This document shows positions 1 to 7,767 of a stretch of 40,063 nt of DNA, piece by piece. The notes under the pieces are model-generated. The model ran no database searches and had not been told where the DNA came from. It saw only the letters and a program-made list of their open reading frames with translations. The number at the start of each line of letters is the position of its first letter. Position 1 is the stretch's first letter. The position numbers and the translations under genes were made by a program. Source of the stretch: Oscillospiraceae bacterium (lineage in GTDB: Bacteria > Bacillota > Clostridia > Oscillospirales > CAG-272); contig SVTJ01000005.1 in the NCBI GenBank assembly GCA_015063845.1, forward strand, positions 83,454 through 123,516, read 5' to 3'.

Positions 1-5
1 CAAAG

Positions 6-1508
6 ATGTCACAGAATATTTCTTTGAGAGTAAAACAGCTTATCGACTATGCTCTTGATAAAAGACTTATCGAGGCAGAGGACGTAAACTATTCAATAAA
101 TAGCATTATCGGAATTCTTGGAGTGCAGGAATATGTAGCTCCCGACGCTGCTCCCGCTGCTCCCCTTGAGGAGATACTCGGCGCACTGTGCGACTACGCT
201 TATGAGAACGGTCTTATAGAGAATAATTCGGTCGTTTACCGCGACCTGTTCGATACAAAGCTTATGGGTGCTATCACTCCCCGTCCAAGCCAGGTCATAA
301 AGACCTTTGCCTCTCTCTACTGTATATCTCCTGAAGAGGCGACGGATTACTTTTATGCTCTTTGCCGCGCGAGCGACTACATACGCTCCTACCGCGTTTC
401 AAAGGACCTCAAGTGGAAATACGAGGGCAAATACGGTGAGCTTGATATAACCGTAAATCTTTCAAAGCCAGAAAAGGACCCCAAGGCAATAGCGGCTGCT
501 AAGCTGCTTCCTCAGAGCGGTTACCCTAAGTGCTTGCTTTGTACTACTAACGAGGGCTACCACGGCAATGCCGCTAAGCCCGCGAGAGAGACGCTCCGCC
601 TTATCCCCGTAAAGCTTTCGGGCAAACAGTGGTATTGGCAGTACTCTCCCTACGTTTACTATAACGAGCATTGCATAGTGCTCTCGGCAGAGCACACGCC
701 TATGAGCATACGCAGAGAGACCTTCTCTCGCTTGCTTGATTTCGTTGAGCAGTATCCTCATTATTTTGTCGGCTCTAACGCAGACCTTCCTATCGTTGGC
801 GGATCAATACTTTCGCACGATCATATGCAGGGCGGTCATTACACATTCGCTATGGCGAAGGCTCCCATCACGGAAAAACTCGGCTTTGTGGGATACGACG
901 ATATTGAGGCGGGTATTGTAGAGTGGCCTATGTCGGTCATAAGACTTCGCGGTACTGATAAGCAAAGACTTGTAGAACTCGCGGACAAGATACATCTCGC
1001 TTGGAGAGCGTATACAGACGAGGCGGCATTCGTGTTCGCTAAGACCGACGGAGAGCCTCATAATACCGTAACGCCTATCGCGAGAATGAATGGCGGAATG
1101 TTTGAGCTTGATATCGTTCTCAGAAACAATATCACCACAGAGGAGCATCCGCTCGGAGTTTATCATCCTCACGCGGACGTTCACCACATAAAGAAAGAGA
1201 ATATCGGACTTATCGAGGTCATGGGACTTGCAGTGCTTCCCGCAAGACTTCGCGACGAGATCGCGCTTATGCGCGAGTATATCCTCTCGGGCAAGGACTT
1301 TGCGGAGAACGAGGATATCGTTAAGCACAAGGAGTGGTTTGACGGTATCAAGGATAAGTATACCTTTACAGCAGAGAACACCGAGGCTATTCTCAAAGAG
1401 GAGATAGGCGCTGTGTTTGAGAGAGTTCTCGAGGATGCGGGCGTATATAAGCGCACTCCCGAGGGCAAGGCGGCGTTTCTTAGATTTATCAATAGCGTAA
1501 ACGAATAA
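6..1508 (+). CDS. galT: UDP-glucose--hexose-1-phosphate uridylyltransferase (class II GalT)
   Basis: GalT transfers UMP from UDP-glucose to galactose-1-phosphate in the cytoplasmic Leloir pathway. The 500-residue protein has the length and N-terminal helical region of the Firmicutes class II enzymes rather than the roughly 350 residues of the E. coli type. The segment around residues 271-275 reads HDHMQ followed by GG, the histidine-rich active-site motif in which a His carries the uridylyl group. The start lies 5 bases from the window edge, so its ribosome site cannot be judged. The next gene begins 15 bases after the stop, suggesting one transcript. Other Leloir genes, if linked, would be upstream and out of view. 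Confidence 0.93.
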   Translation: MSQNISLRVKQLIDYALDKRLIEAEDVNYSINSIIGILGVQEYVAPDAAPAAPLEEILGALCDYAYENGLIENNSVVYRDLFDTKLMGAITPRPSQVIKTFASLYCISPEEATDYFYALCRASDYIRSYRVSKDLKWKYEGKYGELDITVNLSKPEKDPKAIAAAKLLPQSGYPKCLLCTTNEGYHGNAAKPARETLRLIPVKLSGKQWYWQYSPYVYYNEHCIVLSAEHTPMSIRRETFSRLLDFVEQYPHYFVGSNADLPIVGGSILSHDHMQGGHYTFAMAKAPITEKLGFVGYDDIEAGIVEWPMSVIRLRGTDKQRLVELADKIHLAWRAYTDEAAFVFAKTDGEPHNTVTPIARMNGGMFELDIVLRNNITTEEHPLGVYHPHADVHHIKKENIGLIEVMGLAVLPARLRDEIALMREYILSGKDFAENEDIVKHKEWFDGIKDKYTFTAENTEAILKEEIGAVFERVLEDAGVYKRTPEGKAAFLRFINSVNE

Positions 1509-1523
1509 AATTTGGAGGGAATT

Positions 1524-2153
1524 ATGGCAAACTGTGTAATTACTATCGCGCGTGGATTTGGAAGCGGAGGAAGAACTATCGGTAAGCTTCTCGCTCAAAA
1601 GCTTGATATCGACTACTATAACGACGACCTTATCAAGCTTGCGTCAGAGGAAAGCGGAATAAATCTTGAGCTTTTCGGTAAGGCTGACGAGAGAGTAAAG
1701 ACCAACCTTTTCAAAAAGTATAAGAGAAGCTACGGCGAGTGGACTATCCCGCCCGATAGCGATATGTTCGTGTCCGACGATAATCTCTTTAACTATCAGG
1801 CAAAGATAATAAGACAGCTCGCGGATAAGGGAAGCTGCGTTATTATAGGCCGTTGCGCTGACTATATTCTCAAGGGCAGAGAGGGAGTTGCGCGTATTCT
1901 CGTCTATGCCGACGAGCAGACTTGTATCTCCCGTGTTACCGAGCTTTACGGTATGAAGAAGAACGAGGCTATAAAGAAGATAGAAACGCTCGATAAGGCA
2001 AGAGCAAACTACTATAAGTACTATACGGGCAAGGATTGGACAGACGTTGATAACTACGATCTCTGTCTTAACACCTCGGGAATATCCTTTGACAAGGCTG
2101 TCGATATCATTGTTGACTATCTTAAGCAGATGGAGCTTGTTGAAAAGGAGTAA
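1524..2153 (+). CDS. Cytidylate kinase-like family protein
   Basis: This 209-residue protein begins with a phosphate-binding loop, ARGFGSGGRTIG near residues 9-20, followed by a segment reading YYNDDLIKLA. That is the pattern of the cytidylate kinase-like family (Cytidylate_kin2). Members are P-loop nucleotide kinases by fold, but the true substrate of most is untested, so I do not call it cmk. The start is the ATG at 1524, seven bases after GAGGG/GGAGG-like bases at 1514-1519. An in-frame TTG at 1512 would sit on top of that ribosome site. It lies between galT and an esterase in one apparent operon, with only 3 bases before the esterase. Its role beside galactose metabolism is unknown. Confidence 0.82.
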   Translation: MANCVITIARGFGSGGRTIGKLLAQKLDIDYYNDDLIKLASEESGINLELFGKADERVKTNLFKKYKRSYGEWTIPPDSDMFVSDDNLFNYQAKIIRQLADKGSCVIIGRCADYILKGREGVARILVYADEQTCISRVTELYGMKKNEAIKKIETLDKARANYYKYYTGKDWTDVDNYDLCLNTSGISFDKAVDIIVDYLKQMELVEKE

Positions 2154-2156
2154 GGT

Positions 2157-3158
2157 ATGAGGATAGATGCTTCACATCCGTCTATACGTCTTACCGGCAG
2201 ATGGGATACTTCGCGCAAGGGTATAGCTGAAACGACCAATACGGGCTCGTATATAGATTTTGCGTTTGAGGGCAGAACGGCTATCGTCCTTTTTGACGCC
2301 AGCGAAAATCATATTCCCCAGCTTCATCTTTGGATAAGCGTTGACGACGGTCCTAAGATCGAGGCACTTATCGACAACTATATGCGTATAGTTGCGCCTG
2401 ACGACGGAAAGCACACCGTAAGGATAATTTATAAGAGTGGTACCGAGCAGGCTTCTCGTTGGTACAGACCGCTTCACGGAAAGGTGACTTTTGTTGGAGT
2501 TGTTGTCGATAAGCCCGTTGATATGCCCGAGGACGACAGACTCTGCATAGAATTTGTCGGAGACTCGATAACCGAGGGCATTCTTGTCAATGCGGACTAT
2601 GTGAATATAGGTCACGTTCAATATGACGTAACTCATCTGAACTGTCCTTATCATGCCGACGTTTGCGAAACGTATGCGTGGCGAACTGCCGAGGCGCTTG
2701 ATCTCCGTCCTTGTATTATGGGCTTTGGCGCTGTCGGTGTTACAAAGGGAGGTCAAGGAAAGGTGCCTGCGGCTACCGAGGCGTACCCTTACAATTTCGA
2801 CGGCTCGCCCGTAACGCGTAAAAAGCCGAATATCGTGGTGCTCAATCACGGAACTAACGACCCACGCGCAAACGTGCCGAATTTCCTTGAAAAATACGAG
2901 CTGATGCTTGATGTGATAAAAGAGCAGAATCCCGAAGCTGTGGTGGTATCTCTCACTCCGTTTGGCGGAAAATTCCATGAGGAGATCGGAAAGCTTGTAG
3001 GGGAATATAACGCAAAGCACAGCTGTAACGTCTATTTTGTGGATACCTTTGGCTGGATATCTCCCGAGCCAGTACATCCGCTTCGTGACGGACACGCTAC
3101 CGTGGCTAAGAATTTTATACCTATACTCGATAAGATAATCAAAGAGAATTTTAACTGA
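2157..3158 (+). CDS. SGNH/GDSL-family hydrolase, CE2-like esterase
   Basis: The protein (333 residues) has two parts. Residues 1 to about 125 form a beta-rich N-terminal region, and an SGNH hydrolase domain follows. The nucleophile block is FVGDSITEG with the predicted catalytic Ser at 137. The block III Asn lies in NHGTNDPR, and the C-terminal PVHPLRDGH segment would supply the catalytic His. An N-terminal jelly-roll plus SGNH domain resembles carbohydrate esterase family 2 deacetylases, so deacylation of a sugar or polysaccharide is a reasonable inference. There is no signal peptide, which suggests a cytoplasmic substrate. An AAGGAG site lies inside the end of the preceding gene. A hairpin terminator follows. 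Confidence 0.82.
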   Translation: MRIDASHPSIRLTGRWDTSRKGIAETTNTGSYIDFAFEGRTAIVLFDASENHIPQLHLWISVDDGPKIEALIDNYMRIVAPDDGKHTVRIIYKSGTEQASRWYRPLHGKVTFVGVVVDKPVDMPEDDRLCIEFVGDSITEGILVNADYVNIGHVQYDVTHLNCPYHADVCETYAWRTAEALDLRPCIMGFGAVGVTKGGQGKVPAATEAYPYNFDGSPVTRKKPNIVVLNHGTNDPRANVPNFLEKYELMLDVIKEQNPEAVVVSLTPFGGKFHEEIGKLVGEYNAKHSCNVYFVDTFGWISPEPVHPLRDGHATVAKNFIPILDKIIKENFN

Positions 3159-3163
3159 AATAT

Positions 3164-3206
3164 AGAGCTGTCGCATTCTTTGTGAGTGCGGCAGTTCTCT
3201 TTTTTT
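3164..3206 (+). terminator. Intrinsic terminator after the galT operon
   Basis: The sequence starting AGAGCTGTCGCA pairs with TGCGGCAGTTCTCT (two bulged bases and G-U pairs allowed), and a run of seven T follows directly. It closes the galT-kinase-esterase unit. Confidence 0.8.
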
Positions 3207-3283
3207 CTGCGTTTTGTATATTATTTCCATTTTTTACCACAATTTTTTGGCGAGCTTGACAATTGGAAATTTTTGTAAATGAC

Positions 3284-3312
3284 TTGCAATATTTACCAAA
3301 ATATGGTAAAAT
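3284..3312 (+). promoter_or_regulatory. Promoter of spo0A
   Basis: TTGCAA at 3284-3289 and TAAAAT at 3307-3312 are separated by 17 bases. An upstream TTGACA at 3256-3261 has no matching -10 at the right distance. It lies about 35 bases before the spo0A start. Confidence 0.6.
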
Positions 3313-3345
3313 ATGGTTGTTGAGAAAATAATACGGAGGATAAAA

Positions 3346-4125
3346 ATGGAAACAACAACAAAAATATTGATTGCTGACGAAAACGCAGCGGCAAGACAGT
3401 TGCTTATGGGAGATTTAAGTCGCGCGGGGTATAGCAATGTCGAGGCGGTCACCAACGGCGAGGACGCGCTGATACGAATAGAGAGAACTCACCCTGACGT
3501 GGTAATAATCGACGTGTGGCTGTCAAAGCTTGACGGAATAGGTGTTTTGAGAAACTGTAAGAACATAAACTTTGGAGCCGACAAAGCACCGTCGTTTATA
3601 GTTGTGTCGATGGTGTCCAATCAAAGCATATTTATCGAAGCTGCAAACGCAGGTGCGGAGCTGTGTCTCTTGAAGCCTTATAATTCGGAGAGCCTTTGCG
3701 AGCACGTGACCTCGATAGTCAAGCGCCGCAAGGAGGGAACTGTCGCCGTTAGCGCAGAGGACGACAAAACACCCGATATCGAAACGCAGGTCACAAAGAT
3801 AATCCACCAGATAGGCGTGCCCGCTCATATAAAGGGCTATCAGTATCTTCGCACCGCAATTCTGCTGACCGTAAAGGATAGTGATATTATAAATAGCGTC
3901 ACCAAGATCCTCTACCCGTCGGTGGCAAAGAAATACCAGACCACCACGAGCCGCGTGGAGCGCGCGATACGCCACGCCATAGAGGTCGCGTGGGATAGGG
4001 GAGACGTGGATACGCTGAACAGTTATTTCGGCTACACGATACAAAACAATCGCGGAAAGCCCACGAATAGCGAGTTTATCGCGATGATAGCAGATAATTT
4101 GAGATTGAAATATAAGCTGTACTGA
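3346..4125 (+). CDS. spo0A: Sporulation master regulator Spo0A
   Basis: Spo0A is the phosphorelay response regulator that commits cells to sporulation. The 260-residue product has a receiver domain with acidic residues D11/E12, a phospho-acceptor D56 and K110. The C-terminal effector domain is strongly conserved: the stretch reading [15 protein letters not shown] and the ending [17 protein letters not shown] are Spo0A signatures. Two receiver positions differ from B. subtilis: the usual Pro at position 60 is Ser, and the switch Thr is replaced by Ser near position 88. The ATG at 3346 is chosen because GGAGG lies at 3335-3339; an in-frame ATG at 3313 abuts the -10 box. No spoIVB is adjacent, although spo0A commonly follows it in Clostridia and Bacilli. 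Confidence 0.95.
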   Translation: METTTKILIADENAAARQLLMGDLSRAGYSNVEAVTNGEDALIRIERTHPDVVIIDVWLSKLDGIGVLRNCKNINFGADKAPSFIVVSMVSNQSIFIEAANAGAELCLLKPYNSESLCEHVTSIVKRRKEGTVAVSAEDDKTPDIETQVTKIIHQIGVPAHIKGYQYLRTAILLTVKDSDIINSVTKILYPSVAKKYQTTTSRVERAIRHAIEVAWDRGDVDTLNSYFGYTIQNNRGKPTNSEFIAMIADNLRLKYKLY

Positions 4126-4133
4126 AAAGAATA

Positions 4134-4171
4134 AAAGAGGAGAACTTCTAAAAAGAAGTTCTCCTCTTTTT
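4134..4171 (+). terminator. Intrinsic terminator after spo0A
   Basis: A perfect inverted repeat, AAAGAGGAGAACTTCT paired with AGAAGTTCTCCTCTTT around a four-A loop, runs into five T nine bases after the spo0A stop. Confidence 0.92.
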
Positions 4172-4201
4172 GTCGGACACTCAACTGTTGGTTGCGACGT
4201 G

Positions 4202-4230
4202 TTGACTTTTTTTGGTGCAGATGCTATAAT
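4202..4230 (+). promoter_or_regulatory. Promoter of the zinc-ribbon membrane protein gene
   Basis: TTGACT (4202-4207), a 17-base spacer and TATAAT (4225-4230) lie 30 bases before the ATG at 4261. Confidence 0.8.
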
Positions 4231-4260
4231 GAATACGTAAGTATTTGCTTGGAGAGTAGT

Positions 4261-4866
4261 ATGTATAAAAATAAATTCAAAATGCCCGACGATCTTAACA
4301 GGTATTCAAAAAAGTGGGCAGCAAAAAGAGTAATACCTTGCCTTTTGATATTTTTTGCCTTGCTCGCACTGATATATCTTTTTGGCGACGTTATCGTTAC
4401 GACCAAAGCGGTCGGTTTTCGCGTGCTCGTGTATCTTTTGTTGATTTCTGCCCCGTTTATCATATTCGGTGTACCGCATAAGCTGATAGATAAGACCTAT
4501 TTTGCGGACGTTATAAAGGTATGGGTGGAAACTACGTACGTACAGGATAGAAACCGAGTTAAGCAATCTACGGGGTACTACGGCGGAGGCGCGTCGGGAA
4601 GCCAGACCTACAATACGGTCTATATGATAATCAAGCGTGACGACGGCAAGGAAAAGCTTGTTGAAGCATATAAATGCAGGGCTAATAAGCACCAAAATCT
4701 TGACAAATTCAAGGTTGGAGATAAGATATTCCATCTTTACGGAACAAAGCATTTTATCAAGTTGCCGAGCGACGGGGAACAAACAGTACAATGCCCCGTT
4801 TGCAATACTACCAATAATATAGAACACAGAAAATGTCGCGATTGCGGACATACGCTTATTAAATAA
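4261..4866 (+). CDS. Small membrane protein with C-terminal zinc ribbon, unknown function
   Basis: I do not recognise a named family. The 201-residue protein has two predicted membrane helices near residues 24-43 and 52-70. A soluble region of about 100 residues follows, with a Gly/Ser/Tyr-rich stretch near 106-115. It ends in a four-cysteine ribbon: C178 and C181 (CPVC), then C192 and C195 (CRDC). This would place a zinc knuckle at the membrane. The ATG at 4261 follows GGAGAG. An ORF extension upstream from 4192 runs through the promoter and is not used. The gene is a single transcription unit between spo0A and the convergent aro cluster. Confidence 0.7.
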   Translation: MYKNKFKMPDDLNRYSKKWAAKRVIPCLLIFFALLALIYLFGDVIVTTKAVGFRVLVYLLLISAPFIIFGVPHKLIDKTYFADVIKVWVETTYVQDRNRVKQSTGYYGGGASGSQTYNTVYMIIKRDDGKEKLVEAYKCRANKHQNLDKFKVGDKIFHLYGTKHFIKLPSDGEQTVQCPVCNTTNNIEHRKCRDCGHTLIK

Positions 4867-4876
4867 GTAATTTGAT

Positions 4877-4943
4877 TAAAATTCTTTCGGGGATTTTTAA
4901 GGGGGACTTTCTTTTAAGAAAGCCCCCCTTAAACGCATCCTCG
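4877..4943 (-). repeat. Intergenic hairpin repeat, copy 1
   Basis: Read on the minus strand, this begins 7 bases after the aroQ stop. It has a GAGGATGCGTT lead-in, a stem TTTAAGGGGG/CCCCCTTAAA extended by CTTTCTT/AAGAAAG, and a tail with a second CCCC run followed by GAAAGAA. The same layout recurs at 14701-14760 (-) and 36397-36460 (+). It is not followed by a T run, so its stem is at best a weak terminator. It also separates the convergent gene ending at 4866 from aroQ. Confidence 0.7.
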
Positions 4944-4949
4944 CGTCTT

Positions 4950-5369
4950 TTATTCAAACCATTCAAGAGCCTTGCGGTAGCCGTCGAAGCCGAGACCGCA
5001 TATGGTTTTCTTAGCGACCATAGAAACGTAAGAAAACTTTCTGAACTCATCGCGGTTATTGATATCCGATAGGTGCACTTCGACCGTAGGAATACCCACT
5101 GCCTTAAGCGCGTCAAGTATCGCTACGCTTGTGTGCGTGTATGCGGCGGGATTGATAACGATGCCGTCATAGACACCGTATGCCGCCTGTATAACGTCCA
5201 CTATCTCGCCCTCGTGATTGGATTGAAAGAGAGTGACGTCGTGCCCAAGCTCAGAAGCCCATTTGCGTATAGAGGCTTCAAGCGTCTTGAAATCCTGCTT
5301 GCCGTATATATCGGGCTCGCGGATTCCCAGCATATTGAGATTAGGGCCGTTTATAACAAGTATCTTCAT
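4950..5369 (-). CDS. aroQ: 3-dehydroquinate dehydratase, type II
   Basis: This enzyme catalyses trans-dehydration of 3-dehydroquinate to 3-dehydroshikimate, step three of the shikimate pathway. At 139 residues it has the size of the small dodecameric type II enzymes. It carries NGPNLNMLG at the N-terminus, a Tyr near residue 22 in DIYG, QSNHEGEIVD, NPAAYTHTS and EVHLSDINNRDEFR, all conserved active-site blocks. It is the last gene of the aromatic cluster, and its ATG overlaps the aroE/aroK stop as ATGA with a GGAG site within that gene, indicating translational coupling. Repeat copy 1 follows its stop directly. Confidence 0.96.
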   Translation of the reverse strand: MKILVINGPNLNMLGIREPDIYGKQDFKTLEASIRKWASELGHDVTLFQSNHEGEIVDVIQAAYGVYDGIVINPAAYTHTSVAILDALKAVGIPTVEVHLSDINNRDEFRKFSYVSMVAKKTICGLGFDGYRKALEWFE

Positions 5370-6619
5370 ATCTTTTCTCCTTCAAAGAGCTTTTGTATCA
5401 TAAGATCCGCCGTGTTTTCGGGCACTTCCGTGCTCGCGACGACTATATCGGCAAAGCGACGGTATGCGTCTATCCTTGCGGAATAGAGCTGTTCAATAGG
5501 GGTGGACTGAGAGAGCGGACGTCCCTTCTTAGAAAGATTTTCAAGAGCGCGTTCAAGGAAGATTATAGTTCCGTTCTGGTGGAGAGAATGGTAGTTGTAC
5601 TCTCTCGTTACCACTCCGCCACCGCAGGAGATAACAGCACCGCTCAGCTTACCAAGCTTTTCGGCTATCTCGTGTTCCATCTGTCTGAACTTTTCCTCGC
5701 CCTCGCCCTGTATTACCTCTGCGGGGGATATTGCAAACTCCTCGGTAAACACGTCGTCTGCGTCGTAAAAGGGTCTGCCGAGCTGCTTCGCGATAAGCTT
5801 ACCGACGGTGGTCTTGCCGCAACCGGGCATACCTACAAGTATAATATTCTTTGTCTGAGCCTCGATGCTTGTGATTATTTTCTCGCAAGCACCTGCCTCT
5901 GCGGTGTTACCCGTGAAAAACTCAAATGCCTTTGCAGCCTGAGCAACCAGCATCGAAAGTCCGTTTGCGTGGGCTATTCCGCGCGCTTCCGCTTCAAGCA
6001 AAAGCGCGGTCTTTGAGGGGTTATAAATAACGTCGAGCACACCGACACAGTCGGGGAAGAGCGAGAGCTTGACGGGAGACGCTCCGTTATGGGGGTACAT
6101 TCCCACGGGGGTCGCGTTTACGATTATCTCTGCATCCGCGTGAGCCGCGAGAAATTCGGGCGTGTTATTTTCAATAGAGACCACCACAAGCGACTTAACT
6201 CCTTTGTCTCGGAGCACAGCGCAAACGGTAGCCGACGCGCCGCCCGTACCGAAAACGAGCGCCTTTTTGCCGTTTACTTCAATACCCGAAGCATCGAGCA
6301 TATAGCAAAAGCCAAAGTAGTCGGTGTTATATCCGTACTTTTTTCCGTCCTTACCTCTGACCACCGTATTGACAGCACCGATAGACAGTGCCTCGGGGGA
6401 TATAACGTCAAGGAAGGGCATAACGGTCTTTTTGTAGGGAACAGTCACGTTGTAGGCATCAAGCTCGCCGTTTCTTACAAAATCCTCGACCTGCTCGGGT
6501 GTCTTTTCCACGAGGACGTAGGAGTAGTCGGCAAGCTCGCCGTGTATCATAGGAGAGAAGCTGTGACCGAGCTTTTCTCCGAGAAGTCCGCATTTCATAT
6601 CTTTGTAGCCCTGACGCAT
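5366..6619 (-). CDS. aroE-aroK: Bifunctional shikimate dehydrogenase / shikimate kinase (AroE-AroK fusion)
   Basis: One 417-residue polypeptide carries two consecutive pathway enzymes. Residues about 8-250 are shikimate dehydrogenase: GHSFSPMIH at 18-26, the catalytic-type Lys in NVTVPYKK near 63, Asp in YNTDYFG at 100, and a Rossmann loop FGTGGASA near 123. Residues about 257-417 are shikimate kinase: Walker A GMPGCGKTT at 263-271, DADD near 286, CGGGVV near 332, and lid Arg 367 in KKGRPL. All motifs look intact, so both activities are expected. The ATG at 6619 overlaps the pheA stop as TAATG, with GGAGG seven bases upstream. A second in-frame ATG at codon 8 is a less likely start. Confidence 0.93.
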   Translation of the reverse strand: MRQGYKDMKCGLLGEKLGHSFSPMIHGELADYSYVLVEKTPEQVEDFVRNGELDAYNVTVPYKKTVMPFLDVISPEALSIGAVNTVVRGKDGKKYGYNTDYFGFCYMLDASGIEVNGKKALVFGTGGASATVCAVLRDKGVKSLVVVSIENNTPEFLAAHADAEIIVNATPVGMYPHNGASPVKLSLFPDCVGVLDVIYNPSKTALLLEAEARGIAHANGLSMLVAQAAKAFEFFTGNTAEAGACEKIITSIEAQTKNIILVGMPGCGKTTVGKLIAKQLGRPFYDADDVFTEEFAISPAEVIQGEGEEKFRQMEHEIAEKLGKLSGAVISCGGGVVTREYNYHSLHQNGTIIFLERALENLSKKGRPLSQSTPIEQLYSARIDAYRRFADIVVASTEVPENTADLMIQKLFEGEKI

Positions 6620-7764
6620 TATATTACCTCCAGATAAGAGCCGAGGTAGGTAAATTCATCGCACTCACGCTCAAGCTCAGATAGCAGCTGAGCGAAGCTC
6701 TGCGAATAGACGGGCGCTTCAAGATCGAAATAAAACATAAATTCAAAGTCTCTGTCGGGTATCGGGCGCGACTCCAGCTTCAAGAGGTTGATGCCGAGAG
6801 AATTGAAGCGCGATAGTATGCGGTAAAGAGCACCCGGCTTATGGGGAGTGACTACCATAAGAGTGGTGCGGTCAGCCCCCGGGTATACCTCGAGCTTATT
6901 AGTGATGCAAATGAAGCGAGTATGGTTATTTCCGTTGTCCTGAACGGATGACGCAAGCACCTTCAAGCCGTACTGCGTAGCGCACGCACGCGAGGAGAGA
7001 GAAGCGACGTCACATCTGTCGCTCTCGGCAACTGCCTTTGCGGCGATTGCGGTGTTTTCAACTCGTGTGATCTTAGCCTTGGGGAACATTGTAGAGAGAA
7101 ATCCCGCGCACTGGCTTATCGCTTGCTCGTGTGAGAATATCTCTTTGATATCCTCCATTTTCGTGCCTTCCTTGGCAAGCAGATTGTGGTCTATCTTGAT
7201 ACGAACAGTTCTTACTATCTTGAAGTTACGGCTTATCATAAGGTCATAAACCTTTTTGACCGAGCCCGCCGTGCTGTTTTCTATCGGTATAACACCGTAG
7301 CGGCAAAGCCCTGCCTCGATAGCCGAGAATACCTTTTCCCAATCGGAAAAGAACATAATGTTGGGTGCGCGGAAAAGACGCTCTGAGGCTATCTGCGAGT
7401 ATGCGCCCTCAACGCCCTGACAAGCGACAGTCGCTCTTTCGGGGAAGAGCTTGGGCGTGTTTTCAAGAGCATCGGTTATCTCGCTGTAAAGACGCGAGGT
7501 GTCTCCAAGCCTTTTGTGCTGATAAGAGCGTGAAAGGTCGAGAATAGTCGCGTAAAGAGTGCGCGTGTATTCCTCAAATTCCTCGCCCGAAAGCTCGGAT
7601 ACCTTCTGGAGAAGCGCGCGCTCGCGAGAGGCGTCGAGAACATTCATTCCCGTCTGCCTTTTATATTCGGCAACCTTTGAGGAGACGTTCATTCTTTGCA
7701 TAAAAAGCTCTACAAGCTCGCGGTCGATATCGTCTATTTGTTTTCTGAGTTCTGTAAGTTCCAT
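6619..7764 (-). CDS. pheA: Chorismate mutase / prephenate dehydratase (P-protein)
   Basis: This protein converts chorismate to prephenate and then to phenylpyruvate on the way to phenylalanine. It is 381 residues with three parts. An AroQ-type helical chorismate mutase occupies 1 to about 90 (ELRKQIDDIDRELVELFMQR). The prephenate dehydratase domain spans about 110-290, with GVEGAYSQIA, IPIENSTAGSV and the catalytic-type Thr in NNHTRF. A C-terminal ACT domain spans about 300-381, with PGALY and ESRP, the segments that bind Phe in feedback-regulated enzymes. Allosteric Phe inhibition is therefore expected. The gene lies 3 bases after the MFS transporter gene in the aroC-led half of the cluster. 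Confidence 0.95.
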   Translation of the reverse strand: MELTELRKQIDDIDRELVELFMQRMNVSSKVAEYKRQTGMNVLDASRERALLQKVSELSGEEFEEYTRTLYATILDLSRSYQHKRLGDTSRLYSEITDALENTPKLFPERATVACQGVEGAYSQIASERLFRAPNIMFFSDWEKVFSAIEAGLCRYGVIPIENSTAGSVKKVYDLMISRNFKIVRTVRIKIDHNLLAKEGTKMEDIKEIFSHEQAISQCAGFLSTMFPKAKITRVENTAIAAKAVAESDRCDVASLSSRACATQYGLKVLASSVQDNGNNHTRFICITNKLEVYPGADRTTLMVVTPHKPGALYRILSRFNSLGINLLKLESRPIPDRDFEFMFYFDLEAPVYSQSFAQLLSELERECDEFTYLGSYLEVI

Positions 7765-7767
7765 TTT

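Noticed and set aside
804-1598. 264-codon open frame antisense to galT
   Set aside because: It lies wholly opposite a well-supported gene, has no ribosome site or family resemblance, and is explained by the codon bias of galT.
2172-3230. 352-codon open frame antisense to the SGNH hydrolase
   Set aside because: It starts inside the terminator region, has no recognisable domain, and mirrors a gene with clear catalytic motifs.
3256-3261. TTGACA as the -35 box of spo0A
   Set aside because: No -10-like hexamer lies 16-18 bases downstream; TTGCAA/TAAAAT fits better.
4877-4943. Repeat copy 1 as a simple intrinsic terminator
   Set aside because: Neither strand has a T run after the stem, and the conserved flanks match two other intergenic copies, so a repeat element is the better description.
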